Of a stretch of 64,000 nt of DNA, positions 27,372 to 37,315 are shown in pieces (position 1 is the stretch's first letter; every line of letters starts with the position of its first letter). The notes below the pieces were generated by a model, which was not told the origin of the DNA, searched no databases, and saw nothing but the letters and a program-made list of their open reading frames with translations. This DNA is from Legionella santicrucis (GTDB taxonomy: Bacteria; Pseudomonadota; Gammaproteobacteria; Legionellales; Legionellaceae), in contig NZ_LNYU01000005.1 of NCBI RefSeq assembly GCF_001468135.1, positions 16,329-80,328 on the forward strand, read 5' to 3'. Made by a program: the position numbers and the translations under genes.

Positions 27372-28310
27372 ATGAGCACTTTAGTACTTGTTGAACATGA
27401 TAATAAAATAGTACATCCATCTACTTGTAATGCTTTAGCTGCAGCTTTAGAGCTGGACGATAAGCCAACTTTATTAGTAATAGGACATGAATGTAAATCA
27501 GTGGCAGAACAAGCTGCAAGTTTTGCAGGAGTTCATGTGGTTTGGTGTATTGATAAACCCTGTTATAATCATCCGGTAGCAGAACAAATTAGTGATTTAG
27601 TGCTTTCATTTGCACGCTCATTTGATAATATATTAGTTTCTGCCAGTACTTTTGGTAAAAATATTGCACCACGTATTGCTGCACAATTAGATGTGGCCCA
27701 AGTTTCCGATGTAAGTAAGATAATTGATGCAAATACCTTTGAACATCCAATCTATGCAGGTAATGCTATAGAAACAGTGCGTGTTTTGGATCCCATCAAA
27801 GTATTAACAATTAGATCAACAGCATTTACCCCGATAACAACCAACCAACCGGTTTGTCATATTGAGGTCATCGATAAAGAGGTTCTTGCTGAACGAGCTC
27901 AATTTGTCAAACATGAATTAAGTAAATCGGAAAGGCCTGATTTAGGAAGTGCCAAAATTGTTGTTTCGGGTGGTCGGGGTTTGCAAAGTGCTGAGAAATT
28001 TAAATTAATCGAAGAGTTAGCTGATGTTCTTGGGGCTGCAGTAGGGGCCTCTCGTGCTGCTGTTGATGCTGGTTTTGTTCCTAATGATTATCAAGTAGGA
28101 CAAACTGGAAGAATAGTTGCACCTATGCTTTATATTGCCATAGGTATTTCCGGTGCTGTACAGCATTTAGCCGGAATGAAAGATTCCAAAGTGATTGTTG
28201 CAATAAATAAAGACGAAGATGCGCCTATTTTCCAAATTGCAGATTATGGTTTGGTTGGCGACTTATTTGAGTTAGTACCACAGTTAATCGAACAATTAAA
28301 AAATCGTTAG
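27372..28310 (+). CDS. etfA: Electron transfer flavoprotein alpha subunit EtfA
   Basis: Large, FAD-binding subunit of ETF. 312 residues from ATG 27372 (GGGAG nearby; GTG 27369 directly precedes it). The FAD domain shows VVSGGRGLQSAEKF, ELADVLGAAVGASRAAVDAGF, VGQTGRIVAPMLYIAIGISG and ATP/FAD-proximal NKDEDAPIFQIADYGLVGD, all standard. The N-terminal half is the partly conserved alpha domain. Immediate neighbours are etfB upstream and alanine dehydrogenase 12 bp downstream, so all three should form one transcript ending at the hairpin 29454-29505. Confidence 0.96.
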   Translation: MSTLVLVEHDNKIVHPSTCNALAAALELDDKPTLLVIGHECKSVAEQAASFAGVHVVWCIDKPCYNHPVAEQISDLVLSFARSFDNILVSASTFGKNIAPRIAAQLDVAQVSDVSKIIDANTFEHPIYAGNAIETVRVLDPIKVLTIRSTAFTPITTNQPVCHIEVIDKEVLAERAQFVKHELSKSERPDLGSAKIVVSGGRGLQSAEKFKLIEELADVLGAAVGASRAAVDAGFVPNDYQVGQTGRIVAPMLYIAIGISGAVQHLAGMKDSKVIVAINKDEDAPIFQIADYGLVGDLFELVPQLIEQLKNR

Positions 28311-28322
28311 AGGGGAAAAAGT

Positions 28323-29444
28323 ATGTTAGTAGGTGTTCCAAAAGAAATTAAACCTCAAGAAAATCGTGTGGGTCTTGTTCCTTCTAGTATTAGGGAAATT
28401 ATCAGGGTAGGAAGCTCAGTTATTGTCGAGAAGGGTGCAGGTTTAGGGATTGGTATCTCTGATGATGATTACCGGCATGCAGGAGCTGAAGTTGTTGAGA
28501 GTGCTGATGAAGTGTATTCTAGGGCAGAATTAATTGTGAAGGTAAAAGAACCACAGCCTATTGAATGCAAACGTCTTCGTGAAGGCCAAACTTTATTTAC
28601 CTATTTACATTTGGCTCCAGATCCACATCAAACACGGATGCTTAAAGAGTCTGGCGTTACAGCAATTGCTTATGAAACGGTGACTCAAGATGATGGCGGT
28701 TTACCATTATTAACACCTATGTCTCAAGTTGCTGGTCGGATGTCTATTCAAGCGGGTGCGCATTGTTTGGAAATGGCTCAGGGTGGTAGTGGTGTTTTAT
28801 TAGGTGGTGTGCCTGGGGTTGCTGCTGCCAATGTAGTGGTTATTGGTGGTGGAGTTGTTGGTACTAATGCAGTACGTATGGCTATGGGTATGGAGGCGCG
28901 AGTAACAGTACTTGATCGTTCTTTAATGCGCCTAAATGAATTAGATTTTCAATTTGGCTCTAAGATTAATACCGTTTATTCTACTGCTGATACTATAGAA
29001 AAATATGTTGCTAGAGCTGATTTAGTGATTGGAGCAGTTTTGGTTCCCGGAGCAGCAGCACCTAAATTGGTAACTCGATCTATGCTTCGTTCAATGCGTC
29101 CAGGATCAGTTTTAGTAGACGTTGCTATCGATCAAGGCGGATGTTTTGAAACAAGCCGTCCAACGACGCATCAAGAACCCACGTATGTTATTGATCATGT
29201 AGTTCATTACTGTGTTGCTAACATGCCAGGAGCTGTACCAAGAACTTCAACCTTTGCTTTGAATAATGCAACCTTGCCTTACGTCTTAAGTATTGTTACT
29301 AAAGGAGTCAAGCTAGCCTTATTAAATGATAAGCACTTACTTAATGGGTTGAATGTTCATCAAGGTAAAATTACTTTTGAAGCAGTTGCTCGTGATTTAG
29401 GTTATGAGTATACACCTGCAGCTATAGCCTTAGCTGGACGATAA
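28323..29444 (+). CDS. ald: Alanine dehydrogenase
   Basis: NAD-dependent oxidative deamination of L-alanine to pyruvate and ammonia. 373 residues, as in the family. The N-terminus [18 protein letters not shown] carries the substrate-binding Arg, with Lys in IVKVKEPQP and His in FTYLHLAPD. The NAD fold shows [18 protein letters not shown] at about 170-187, and [15 protein letters not shown] and the C-terminal [21 protein letters not shown] are diagnostic. Amino acids are the main carbon source of Legionella, so this enzyme would feed the TCA cycle. Co-transcription with the ETF genes is unusual but would couple catabolic dehydrogenation steps. Confidence 0.97.
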   Translation: MLVGVPKEIKPQENRVGLVPSSIREIIRVGSSVIVEKGAGLGIGISDDDYRHAGAEVVESADEVYSRAELIVKVKEPQPIECKRLREGQTLFTYLHLAPDPHQTRMLKESGVTAIAYETVTQDDGGLPLLTPMSQVAGRMSIQAGAHCLEMAQGGSGVLLGGVPGVAAANVVVIGGGVVGTNAVRMAMGMEARVTVLDRSLMRLNELDFQFGSKINTVYSTADTIEKYVARADLVIGAVLVPGAAAPKLVTRSMLRSMRPGSVLVDVAIDQGGCFETSRPTTHQEPTYVIDHVVHYCVANMPGAVPRTSTFALNNATLPYVLSIVTKGVKLALLNDKHLLNGLNVHQGKITFEAVARDLGYEYTPAAIALAGR

Positions 29445-29453
29445 TCATAAAAG

Positions 29454-29505
29454 ATGCCGTTTAATCCTAGAGATAAGTATTTCTCATGGATTTAACGGCA
29501 TTTTT
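29454..29505. terminator. Terminator between ald and the convergent glycosyltransferase gene
   Basis: ATGCCGTTTAATCC (29454-29467) pairs with GGATTTAACGGCAT (29488-29501) over 14 bp with one mismatch and a 20-nt loop, followed by five T. It terminates the plus-strand etfB-etfA-ald transcript and ends 4 bp before the stop codon of the opposing gene. Transcripts from both sides may use it. Confidence 0.8.
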
Positions 29506-29508
29506 ATA

Positions 29509-31005
29509 CTAAGTCATCTTAACAATTTTATAATAAAAAACAGATGATTCATGCCCATTATCATCATGATAATTGATAGGTTTTATAGTAGTTAACGATA
29601 TCGTTTTTTGTTTCACTTGAGGATGTGAAAAAAAGGAAATTTTGGGGGAAACTAAAATTAAGATCTTACCTTTAACCTCTTCTATACTTCCCCAATATTG
29701 ATACATCAAACTATTTAAACCAAAAACATGCCAACCAATCACTTCATATGAAGTATTTATTTGCCCTCGTTCGAAGTATTTTTTTTGATAAAAAACAAGT
29801 TCACTTGCAATATTATAAGTATCTAAAGGTAAGATAATAGGTGTATTATGAGTTTTATCTTCTAATTGTTGAGCAATGTTATAAACTTCCCGGGTAAGAT
29901 TATCCCAAGGAATTATTTTTTCAAAAAAATAATGATAAATTTTTTCCGGCTTATCTGACAAAATACAATAAATAATACTGCTATAAATAAAAACAGTAAT
30001 GACAGAAGTTATAGCCCAACTTTTACGAAAAGTTATACCGAGTATTTGTTGATTATCAGTTATTAAGAGCGCAAGCCACGGTATAATAGCTAGGAAGATG
30101 GGACCAATCCAATTCATTTTTATTCCATGAAATAAACTAAACAAGGAAAAAAATAAAAGTGGTACAACAATATAAATTTGAAAAAAGTATTTTGTTTTAT
30201 TATCTATGAGTTTTTTCGAATATTTCTGTGAGAATAAAACCCATGCACCAAAAATGCCAGTAGGAGTTAAAAACGCCAGGACTAAACCAATTAATTTATG
30301 AAAAGAAAAAAAATAATAATCATGAAATCGTCGTGAGCTTTGAAATAAAAAGGATGCCCAATCATGAGTAGCATTCCAATAAATAACAGGTATGAATACA
30401 AGGAGCGCTATTAACGCACAACAATAAGGTTCTTTACGTAAGAACCATTTTCGGGATGCAGAGTTATATATTAAATAGGTTATTGTCGATAATCCTAACA
30501 GCACAATGGTATATTTTGACAGGAGTCCTAAACCAATCCACATTCCTGCCCAATACCAACTGTTATATCTATCTAAAATAAGTCCTTGATAAAGATAATA
30601 CAGGGCTGCCGACCAACAGAGGATAAGAGGAATGTCAGGGGTAATAATTAAAGAATGTATAAAAAAAAATGGCATTATGGATAGTAATACTACTGCATAC
30701 AATCCTGCTTCCTTTCGTATTAATGTCGTTAATTTAAAGCTAAAGTAGCAGGTTAAAATCCAGCAAGGAATAGTCGCAAAGCGTACTCCCCATTCATTTA
30801 TACCAAAAATTAAGGTTCCTAATTTAATCAAAATAGCAACCATAGGTGGATGATCAAGAAAACTAAAATCAAGATGGTCCGAATAATTCCAATAATATGC
30901 TTCTTCAACCAATAAATTAGACTTGAACATAAAGAACATTCGTAGCAAAAAAAGAAATAAGATTAAAATTAAAAAGGAATGTGAAGATTTACTACTATTG
31001 TTCAT
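29509..31005 (-). CDS. Family 39-type membrane glycosyltransferase (ArnT/PMT-like)
   Basis: Polytopic GT-C glycosyltransferase of 498 residues that uses a polyprenyl-phosphate sugar donor. About 10-12 membrane segments. The first periplasmic loop holds the catalytic acidic residues: VEEAYYWNYSDHLDFSFLDHPPM, where the E-x-Y-Y pattern and downstream DHPP are hallmarks of the ArnT/PMT superfamily. TPDIPLILCWSAALYYLYQG supplies the second conserved Asp region. The acceptor (lipid A, LPS core, protein or glycan) cannot be determined. It starts 24 bp after a SAM methyltransferase gene on the same strand, so the pair may modify one surface molecule or lipid. Confidence 0.85.
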   Translation of the reverse strand: MNNSSKSSHSFLILILFLFLLRMFFMFKSNLLVEEAYYWNYSDHLDFSFLDHPPMVAILIKLGTLIFGINEWGVRFATIPCWILTCYFSFKLTTLIRKEAGLYAVVLLSIMPFFFIHSLIITPDIPLILCWSAALYYLYQGLILDRYNSWYWAGMWIGLGLLSKYTIVLLGLSTITYLIYNSASRKWFLRKEPYCCALIALLVFIPVIYWNATHDWASFLFQSSRRFHDYYFFSFHKLIGLVLAFLTPTGIFGAWVLFSQKYSKKLIDNKTKYFFQIYIVVPLLFFSLFSLFHGIKMNWIGPIFLAIIPWLALLITDNQQILGITFRKSWAITSVITVFIYSSIIYCILSDKPEKIYHYFFEKIIPWDNLTREVYNIAQQLEDKTHNTPIILPLDTYNIASELVFYQKKYFERGQINTSYEVIGWHVFGLNSLMYQYWGSIEEVKGKILILVSPKISFFSHPQVKQKTISLTTIKPINYHDDNGHESSVFYYKIVKMT

Positions 31006-31029
31006 TAATTTTTAATTCCTTGTAACTAA

Positions 31030-31827
31030 TTAAGTAAGTTTGACTGCTCGATACATCATATAGGTTTGATGAAGGATGTTATCGTGATAATAATTTTCAG
31101 CAATGGCACGGACTTCAATTCGAAATTTATTCATTTCATATGAATCGCTTCCAAAGCGTTTTACTAGATTTGCCACAGGTCCTAAGCTTTTTTCAATAGA
31201 ATTCAAATAATGTCCTAGACTCATCGTTGGTACATGCATTATACCATAATCAAAGCATCCATTTTTTACACGATTACTTAACCGATATTTAACATATTCA
31301 GGAGCTCCCCATTTTATTGGTGGATCAATACTATGTGGTGGAGGATGATATTTACTGACCAACGCAAACAATTGGCCAACAAAATGTTCGGTGGGCCAAG
31401 TACAAAATGCTACAACACCACCTGGTTTTAAAACTCTAAGCATTTCATCGATTGCTTTTTGTGCATTAGGAGCAAAAATATGACCGAACTGACTTAAAAC
31501 CGTATCGAAATGTGCATCAGGATAAGGTAGTTGTTCTACATCACCTTCTTTAAAATCAATAACAACTTGAGCTAATTGTGCATTTATTTCCGCTTTTTCT
31601 AATAGTGTAGGGCTCAAATCAAGAGCTGATACCTTGGCTCCGATACGAGCAGCGGTAATCGCAGTTACTCCTGTTCCACATCCTACATCTAAGATATGGG
31701 CATGAGGCTTAATACCAGAAAATTGAATCAATTTCGGAGCAACTAAGGTGGTTAATAACTCTAAAGGAGCAAATAGGCCCCAACTTGCTTTTTGTATCTC
31801 TTTATAATTTTTCAATTCATCTGACAT
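31030..31827 (-). CDS. Class I SAM-dependent methyltransferase
   Basis: 265-residue methyltransferase of the Methyltransf_11/UbiE-like group. Motif I is explicit, ILDVGCGTGVTAITAA at about 45-60, with the acidic residue ending strand 2 in VSALDLSPTLLEKA, motif II-like FDTVLSQFGHIFAPN at about 108-122, and the post-motif LRVLKPGGVVAFCTW at about 135-149. The C-terminal third is specific and gives no substrate clue. It is upstream of, and probably co-transcribed with, the family 39 glycosyltransferase. Confidence 0.88.
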   Translation of the reverse strand: MSDELKNYKEIQKASWGLFAPLELLTTLVAPKLIQFSGIKPHAHILDVGCGTGVTAITAARIGAKVSALDLSPTLLEKAEINAQLAQVVIDFKEGDVEQLPYPDAHFDTVLSQFGHIFAPNAQKAIDEMLRVLKPGGVVAFCTWPTEHFVGQLFALVSKYHPPPHSIDPPIKWGAPEYVKYRLSNRVKNGCFDYGIMHVPTMSLGHYLNSIEKSLGPVANLVKRFGSDSYEMNKFRIEVRAIAENYYHDNILHQTYMMYRAVKLT

Positions 31828-31980
31828 TTTTTATGTTTTTCTGCAAATAATCATATGCTAACACAATAGTATCACCCACGGAGGGCTCAACTCACAAAGT
31901 GCGTATAAATCGCATAGAGAATGATTTTTATGTGGAGATAAATAACTTAATGTCAGTGTGATATCTCCACAGGCTAATGA

Positions 31981-34350
31981 CTAAAATAAACTCTCTTCTA
32001 CTGGGGCCAACTGTTGCTGATCATTGCTTGCATTATAAACAGGAGCAAGCTCTTCTTCTGCTGGAACTTCCTTATTGCGAAAATATTCTATGATACCATT
32101 TGATTGATTAGGACGGGCTAGTAATCCACTATTAGGATCAATGCGAACCGCAACTACATTCTCAGGTTGTTTCATTTCGCTTTCAGATTTTCCTTTTAAG
32201 GCAACTTTCATAAAGTCAATCCATAAAGGAAGAGCAAGTCCTGCAGCATATTCATGTAACGATTTAGGGTTATCAAAACCAATCCAGGTTGTCACCACAA
32301 GATCTGCATTAAAACCTGCAAACCACGCATCAACCTGATCATTAGTCGTTCCCGTTTTACCCGCTATATCTTGGCGATTAAGTACTCTGGCTGCACGGGC
32401 AGTGCCATGTTGAATCACATCTTTTAATGCGGTATTCATTAAAAAGGTAATATCTTCAGGTAAGACTCGTGGAGCTAAAGTAGAATGATCTATATTTTCA
32501 CAGTTGTTGCAAACAACGGTGGGTTTTGCTTGCAACAAAATCTTTCCATCTGCGTCCGTAATGTGATCGATAAGATAAGGTTCTACTTTATAGCCACCGT
32601 TTGCAAAAACAGCATAAGCAGTAGTTAATTCCATAGGACTAATAGACAAGCTTCCTAATGCGAGAGATAAGCCTTTAGGAAGCGTTTTTTTGTTAAATCC
32701 AAAACGCGTAAGAAAATCTATCGTGTAATTAATGCCTATGTCATCAAGAATACGTATAGATACTAAATTTTTAGATTGAACCAAAGCCGTTTTTAGGCGT
32801 GTTGGACCATTAAATTTCAGGTTTACATTATGAGGACGCCATAAATTTGGTTGGCTTGGATCATCAACAACAATAGGGGCGTCATTAATTAACGTTGCTA
32901 AAGTATAACCATTATTTAACGCAGCAGCATAGACAAATGGTTTAAAACTAGAACCAGGTTGCCTGCTAGATTGAGTGGCTCGGTTAAATTTACTTTTTTG
33001 AAAGTTGAATCCCCCCACTAGAACTTCTATGGCTCCATTTTTAGGATTAAGTGCTACCATTGCTGATTCTGCTTCAGGAATTTGTGCTAATTCCCAATCT
33101 TCTTTTGTTGTTGAATGAACATAAATAATATCTCCAACGGCAACTACTTGTATGGCTTTTACGGGGGTTTTTCCTACCCAGCCATTTTTAAGGGCTGGTC
33201 TTGCCCATGATAAGCCTTTCCAAGGGATGAGTACAGTTCGACCATTTTGTAATGTAGCAGTAGCATCTTTTTCTCGTACTTCGGTGACTACTGCTGGGGA
33301 GAGATGATTAAGCTCTGGGTATTTCTCTAGATTTTTTTGAATTTCATGCAAGGATTTACTGTCTTTTTCACCAATGGTAGCAATAGGTCCTCTATATCCA
33401 TGGCGATGATCATAAGCAATCAAATTCTTTTCTACTACACTATTTGCTGTATTTTGCAGTTTTCCAGCAATAGTAGTATAAACTTTATAACCCTTGGTAT
33501 AGGCATCTGGGCCGAAATTGTCATATAAAGATTGACGAATCATTTCTGCAACATAAGGTGCTTTTACCTCAATAGGAGTGCCATGGTACTTCGCTGTAAT
33601 GGGTTGGTTAATCGCATTTTGATATTGCTCTTCATTGATATAGCGTTCTTCTAACAAACGCTCTAACACATGGTCACGGCGCTTTTTAGCTGCCAGGGGA
33701 TTGGCAATAGGATTTTGTGTTGAAGGCGCTTGAGGAAGACCGGCAATCATTGCAAGTTCTGCTAAGTTTAATTCATTGAGTGGCTTACCAAAATAAACCA
33801 TTGCTGCAGCACCGACGCCATAAGCGCGATTACCTAAATAGATTCTATTCAGATAAAGTTCAAGGATTTTCTCCTTGCTTAATTCTCTATCAATTTTTAT
33901 GGCAAGCATAATCTCATTAAGTTTACGTAAAAATGTCTTTTTACGACTTAAAAAGAAATTACGTGCTACTTGCATGGTAATTGTACTACCTCCCTGGGAT
34001 TTTGTTCCAGTTTTTATCATGCGAACTGCAGCACGGCCAAGGCCCATAATATCGACACCAGGATGTTCAAAAAAACGTTGATCTTCTGTGGCTATTAATG
34101 CATGAATAAGCATTGGCGGAATTTCATCGTAAGTAACAGGAATACGCTTTTTTTCGCCATACTCCTGAATCAGCAAACCTTCTTTGCTGAATATTTGTAA
34201 AGGTACTTGTAATTGTACTGTTTTTAATGAGTCTACATTAGGAAGTTGACTTTCAAGATAGAGGTATAAAAAACTACCGACTATTAATAAAAGAAAAAGT
34301 AGGCTCATCAGCGCCCATAGACCTTTACGCCAGAAGTATGCCATTTTCAT
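31981..34350 (-). CDS. mrcA: Bifunctional penicillin-binding protein 1A
   Basis: Class A PBP that polymerises and cross-links peptidoglycan. 789 residues: a membrane anchor at about 13-33, and a GT51 glycosyltransferase domain with ATEDQRFFEHPGVD (catalytic Glu) and QGGSTITMQVARN. It also has an OB-like insert, then a transpeptidase domain with the nucleophile in PGSSFKPFVYA, S-K-N in VQSKNLVS and KTGTTNDQVDAWFAGF. The C-terminal tail is low-complexity and acidic. In many gammaproteobacteria mrcA/ponA is divergent from pilM; here that arrangement persists, but with the coiled-coil gene at 34580-36010 in between. Confidence 0.97.
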   Translation of the reverse strand: MKMAYFWRKGLWALMSLLFLLLIVGSFLYLYLESQLPNVDSLKTVQLQVPLQIFSKEGLLIQEYGEKKRIPVTYDEIPPMLIHALIATEDQRFFEHPGVDIMGLGRAAVRMIKTGTKSQGGSTITMQVARNFFLSRKKTFLRKLNEIMLAIKIDRELSKEKILELYLNRIYLGNRAYGVGAAAMVYFGKPLNELNLAELAMIAGLPQAPSTQNPIANPLAAKKRRDHVLERLLEERYINEEQYQNAINQPITAKYHGTPIEVKAPYVAEMIRQSLYDNFGPDAYTKGYKVYTTIAGKLQNTANSVVEKNLIAYDHRHGYRGPIATIGEKDSKSLHEIQKNLEKYPELNHLSPAVVTEVREKDATATLQNGRTVLIPWKGLSWARPALKNGWVGKTPVKAIQVVAVGDIIYVHSTTKEDWELAQIPEAESAMVALNPKNGAIEVLVGGFNFQKSKFNRATQSSRQPGSSFKPFVYAAALNNGYTLATLINDAPIVVDDPSQPNLWRPHNVNLKFNGPTRLKTALVQSKNLVSIRILDDIGINYTIDFLTRFGFNKKTLPKGLSLALGSLSISPMELTTAYAVFANGGYKVEPYLIDHITDADGKILLQAKPTVVCNNCENIDHSTLAPRVLPEDITFLMNTALKDVIQHGTARAARVLNRQDIAGKTGTTNDQVDAWFAGFNADLVVTTWIGFDNPKSLHEYAAGLALPLWIDFMKVALKGKSESEMKQPENVVAVRIDPNSGLLARPNQSNGIIEYFRNKEVPAEEELAPVYNASNDQQQLAPVEESLF

Positions 34351-34579
34351 AGATTTATATGTTTTAAATGAAATTTGGCGAGCATTATACAGTGATTCTC
34401 AGTAAGATTGCGAGTTTTGTGCAAAAAAGAGAAGGAATTTTATACTGATTTTAACTGTTTCATTGAATTTTCTTCCAAAAATTCAATGAAACGAAGCATC
34501 ATTAGGGTTCGAAGCACCATAGAGACATTTTCAATACGGTAAATAAGCAAAAGAATGCAGATCTAATGCCTAATCTTTT

Positions 34580-36010
34580 TTAATCGACGTTTGGCCGTGA
34601 AGTATTATCTTCAACTATATCAATGTCTTGTTCAGAAGATATATTTGATTGGAAAAATGTTCCTTTTCCCTTTTGCTGGTTAAGCAAATAGAATGGAGCT
34701 AAGCCACCATATAGAGAAGGAAAGGGGCGTTTTGTAAGTGGTGTTTCTTCAGCTTTTTGTTTTTTGAAGCTCTCGAACTCTAGTTGGGTTTTTTCTAGTT
34801 CTGCTTGAGCATTTTTCAACTCACGATGCAATTCCTCAATAGTTTTTTCCTGTGATTTATTGGTTTCAATAAGCTTTAATTTTTGAAGTGTAAGTGAAGA
34901 TTTATCTGCTTCTAAGCTTGATTTTTGATGTGTTAAAGTAGATTTCTCCTCTTCTAACTGAGAAACTTGAAGTTTTAATGTAGATTTTTGTCCTTCTAAC
35001 TCAGATTTTTGGTGAGTGATGGTAGATTTATCCTTTTCTAACCGAGATACTTGAAGCTTTAATGTAGATTTTTGCGCCTCTAACTCAGATTTTTGGTGAG
35101 TTAATATCGATTTATCGTCTTCTAACTGAGATATTTGCAGCTCTGATGTAGATTTTTGTTCCTCTAATTCAGTATTTTTATCCATTAAAGTAGATTTCTC
35201 ATTCTCTAACTCAGATATTTGCAGCTTTAATGTGGATTGTTGTTCCTCTAGTTCCAATTTTTGATGTGATAATATCGATTTATCGCTTTCTAATTGAGAT
35301 ACTTGCAGTTCTAATGTAGATTTCTGGCTTTCTAACTCAGATTTTTGTAATATCAAAGTGGATTGCTGAGACTCTAATTCAAATTTTTGATTTTTAAGTT
35401 CTGAAACGAGTAGGGCATTCTGGTGTTCAAGGCACAGAGCAGCTGCGATCTCTTTGATTTCGTCATCAGTATAGTCTATGGTTATGTGAAATCTACCTAG
35501 AACTTCGTCAAGAAGGATATCTCCTGAATTACAAAAGTGGTTACCATAATAAGCATCATTGATTAAACCATTTAAACTCTCATAGGCTAAGGTTTCGTCG
35601 TTCAGGCTGCTGTAGGTTACTTTATATGGGGTATTTTTATAAATTTTTAATAGCTGTCGACTATCGATAAAAAGCTGACTTATTTGTTGCTTCAATTTTT
35701 CTAATTCTTCAGAAGTAAATGGAACTTTTCTATCAAGTTGTTCTTTTAGAAAAATGGCTTCTTTTAAAATGAATGTAAGAAAGGGCTTACGATCAGGATA
35801 TTTTTTGGTACATGCATCGATTAATCTTATAAGTCTTTGGTCAAATTTGACTTCCGTATTTTGCATGATATCAATCGCATATCTACGAGATTTTTTTCTG
35901 AGTAGCGTTTGATCGCTTTCAACGATTAGTTTAGTGACATCTTTTTGAGTATCGTGATAGCGTACAATGACGGATGCCAACGAATTGATTAAATCTTCTA
36001 ATTTAGTCAT
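34580..36010 (-). CDS. Long coiled-coil protein with twelve 14-residue repeats, effector candidate
   Basis: 476 residues. The N-terminal 200 are a mixed helical domain I do not recognise. Residues 212-379 consist of twelve consecutive 14-residue units of the type L-E-x-x-K-S-T-L-x-x-Q-x-S-x, each two heptads long, and the helix continues to about 417 (EKTIEELHRELKNAQAELEKTQLEF). A disordered C-terminus (420-476) ends in a Ser/Thr- and acid-rich segment (SSEQDIDIVEDNTSRPNVD), consistent with a Dot/Icm-type signal. No export signal or membrane segment. Coiled-coil effectors are common in Legionella, and that label is inference. The gene separates mrcA from pilM. Confidence 0.75.
   Translation of the reverse strand: MTKLEDLINSLASVIVRYHDTQKDVTKLIVESDQTLLRKKSRRYAIDIMQNTEVKFDQRLIRLIDACTKKYPDRKPFLTFILKEAIFLKEQLDRKVPFTSEELEKLKQQISQLFIDSRQLLKIYKNTPYKVTYSSLNDETLAYESLNGLINDAYYGNHFCNSGDILLDEVLGRFHITIDYTDDEIKEIAAALCLEHQNALLVSELKNQKFELESQQSTLILQKSELESQKSTLELQVSQLESDKSILSHQKLELEEQQSTLKLQISELENEKSTLMDKNTELEEQKSTSELQISQLEDDKSILTHQKSELEAQKSTLKLQVSRLEKDKSTITHQKSELEGQKSTLKLQVSQLEEEKSTLTHQKSSLEADKSSLTLQKLKLIETNKSQEKTIEELHRELKNAQAELEKTQLEFESFKKQKAEETPLTKRPFPSLYGGLAPFYLLNQQKGKGTFFQSNISSEQDIDIVEDNTSRPNVD
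34874..35377 (-). repeat. 42-bp tandem coding repeats, 12 units
   Basis: The DNA encoding residues 212-379 of the coiled-coil protein is a tandem array of 42-bp units (504 bp total). Alternate units resemble each other most (the L-K-L-Q-V-S type and the I-L-T-H-Q-K-S type), so an 84-bp pair appears to have been the later duplication unit. Units differ by point changes and none is identical over its whole length. Such arrays vary in copy number between strains. Confidence 0.85.
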
Positions 36011-36246
36011 GCGATTCTCCTTGTTAAAGCATAAATGTAAAATCCCCTTGCAAGTTGGTTTTTCACTATATTAAATGTTTTGATGAAGCGCAAGTTGGTT
36101 ATCGAAGTAAAAATGACAATTGATAGCCATTTGTGATAACTTAGATGAGTAGAAAATAGTGTAACTTTTTAATAGGTTACGTTAACATCTGCATATACGC
36201 TAAAAGGAATGCCTGAATGTATGGAAGATTCAAAGGAATAAAGAAC

Positions 36247-37311
36247 ATGCTCAAATTATTACAACCTCAGCATCGTTCAATTCTTGGAATAGATATAACA
36301 TCCACAGCAGTCAAAATATTAGAAATCTCAGGTAAGAATGGTGAGCTTGTTATTGAGAATTATGGACGTGAAATATTGCCACCCAATGCAATGGATGGGA
36401 ATGTTATTAAGGATCTTGATGCAGTTTCCCAATGCGTTAAAAAAATAGTTGACCGTTTGCATACCTCATGTAAGCAAGCCGCTTTGGCTGTGCCAGATGC
36501 CGCGATAATCAGTAAAGTAGTACAAATTAATGAAGGCTTAAATGATGAGGAGATGGAGGAGCTGATCGCTACTGAGGCTGATAAATATATTCCTTATCCA
36601 ATTGAGGAAATTAATCTTGATTTCGAAGTTTTAGGATACTCTCAGAAAAATCCACATCTGCTCGATGTACTTATCGTTGCATCGCGAGCGGAGAATGTCA
36701 ACCAACGTGTTGGAGTAGTTGCAGCCGCGGGTTTAGATACTGTGGTAGTAGATGTTGAGTCTTATGCAGTGGAGCGAGCGGCACAACGAATAGCTTTAGA
36801 TTTGCCCATACTTGGTGAAGATAAAACAATTGCTATTATTGATATTGGAGCATGTTATACCCATTTATTCGTATTGCATAGGATGAAATTGGTTTATTCC
36901 CGAGAAGAAAAATTTGGCGATAAACAATTAATTGAGTCAATTGCTGAGCGCTATAAAATGAGCTTAGAAGAGGTGGTGGTTGCCAGAGATAAAAAAGAAT
37001 TACCTTCTAATTATGAAACAGAAGTTTTAGAACCTTTTAAAGAAAATATCTTGTTACAGATTAAGAGAACATTGCAGTTTTTTTATTCTACAAACCAAGA
37101 AGGAGATGTTGATCATATTTTATTGGCAGGAGGATTAGCCAGATTACCAGGCTTAGTTGCTTTAGTTAAAGACCGATTAGGAAAAACAGCTACTATTGCT
37201 AATCCACTTTCATATATGACCTTAAGTAAAAAGATACATTTGGATGCTATAAATAATGATGCACCCGCACTTATGGTTGCTTGTGGCCTAGCATTAAGAA
37301 ATACAGAGTGA
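36247..37311 (+). CDS. pilM: Type IV pilus assembly protein PilM
   Basis: Cytoplasmic actin-like ATPase-fold protein that binds the N-terminus of PilN and ties the inner-membrane alignment complex together. About 354 residues from ATG 36247 (AAAGGA 9 nt upstream). ATG 36217 would add 10 residues and also has a fair site, but conserved sequence begins at MLKLLQ...ILGIDITSTAVKILEI. The nucleotide-binding phosphate motif IAIIDIGACYTHLFVL and the adenosine motif ILLAGGLARLPGL are visible. It heads the pilMNOPQ operon, with pilN starting 4 bp after its stop. Confidence 0.95.
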   Translation: MLKLLQPQHRSILGIDITSTAVKILEISGKNGELVIENYGREILPPNAMDGNVIKDLDAVSQCVKKIVDRLHTSCKQAALAVPDAAIISKVVQINEGLNDEEMEELIATEADKYIPYPIEEINLDFEVLGYSQKNPHLLDVLIVASRAENVNQRVGVVAAAGLDTVVVDVESYAVERAAQRIALDLPILGEDKTIAIIDIGACYTHLFVLHRMKLVYSREEKFGDKQLIESIAERYKMSLEEVVVARDKKELPSNYETEVLEPFKENILLQIKRTLQFFYSTNQEGDVDHILLAGGLARLPGLVALVKDRLGKTATIANPLSYMTLSKKIHLDAINNDAPALMVACGLALRNTE

Positions 37312-37315
37312 TTCT

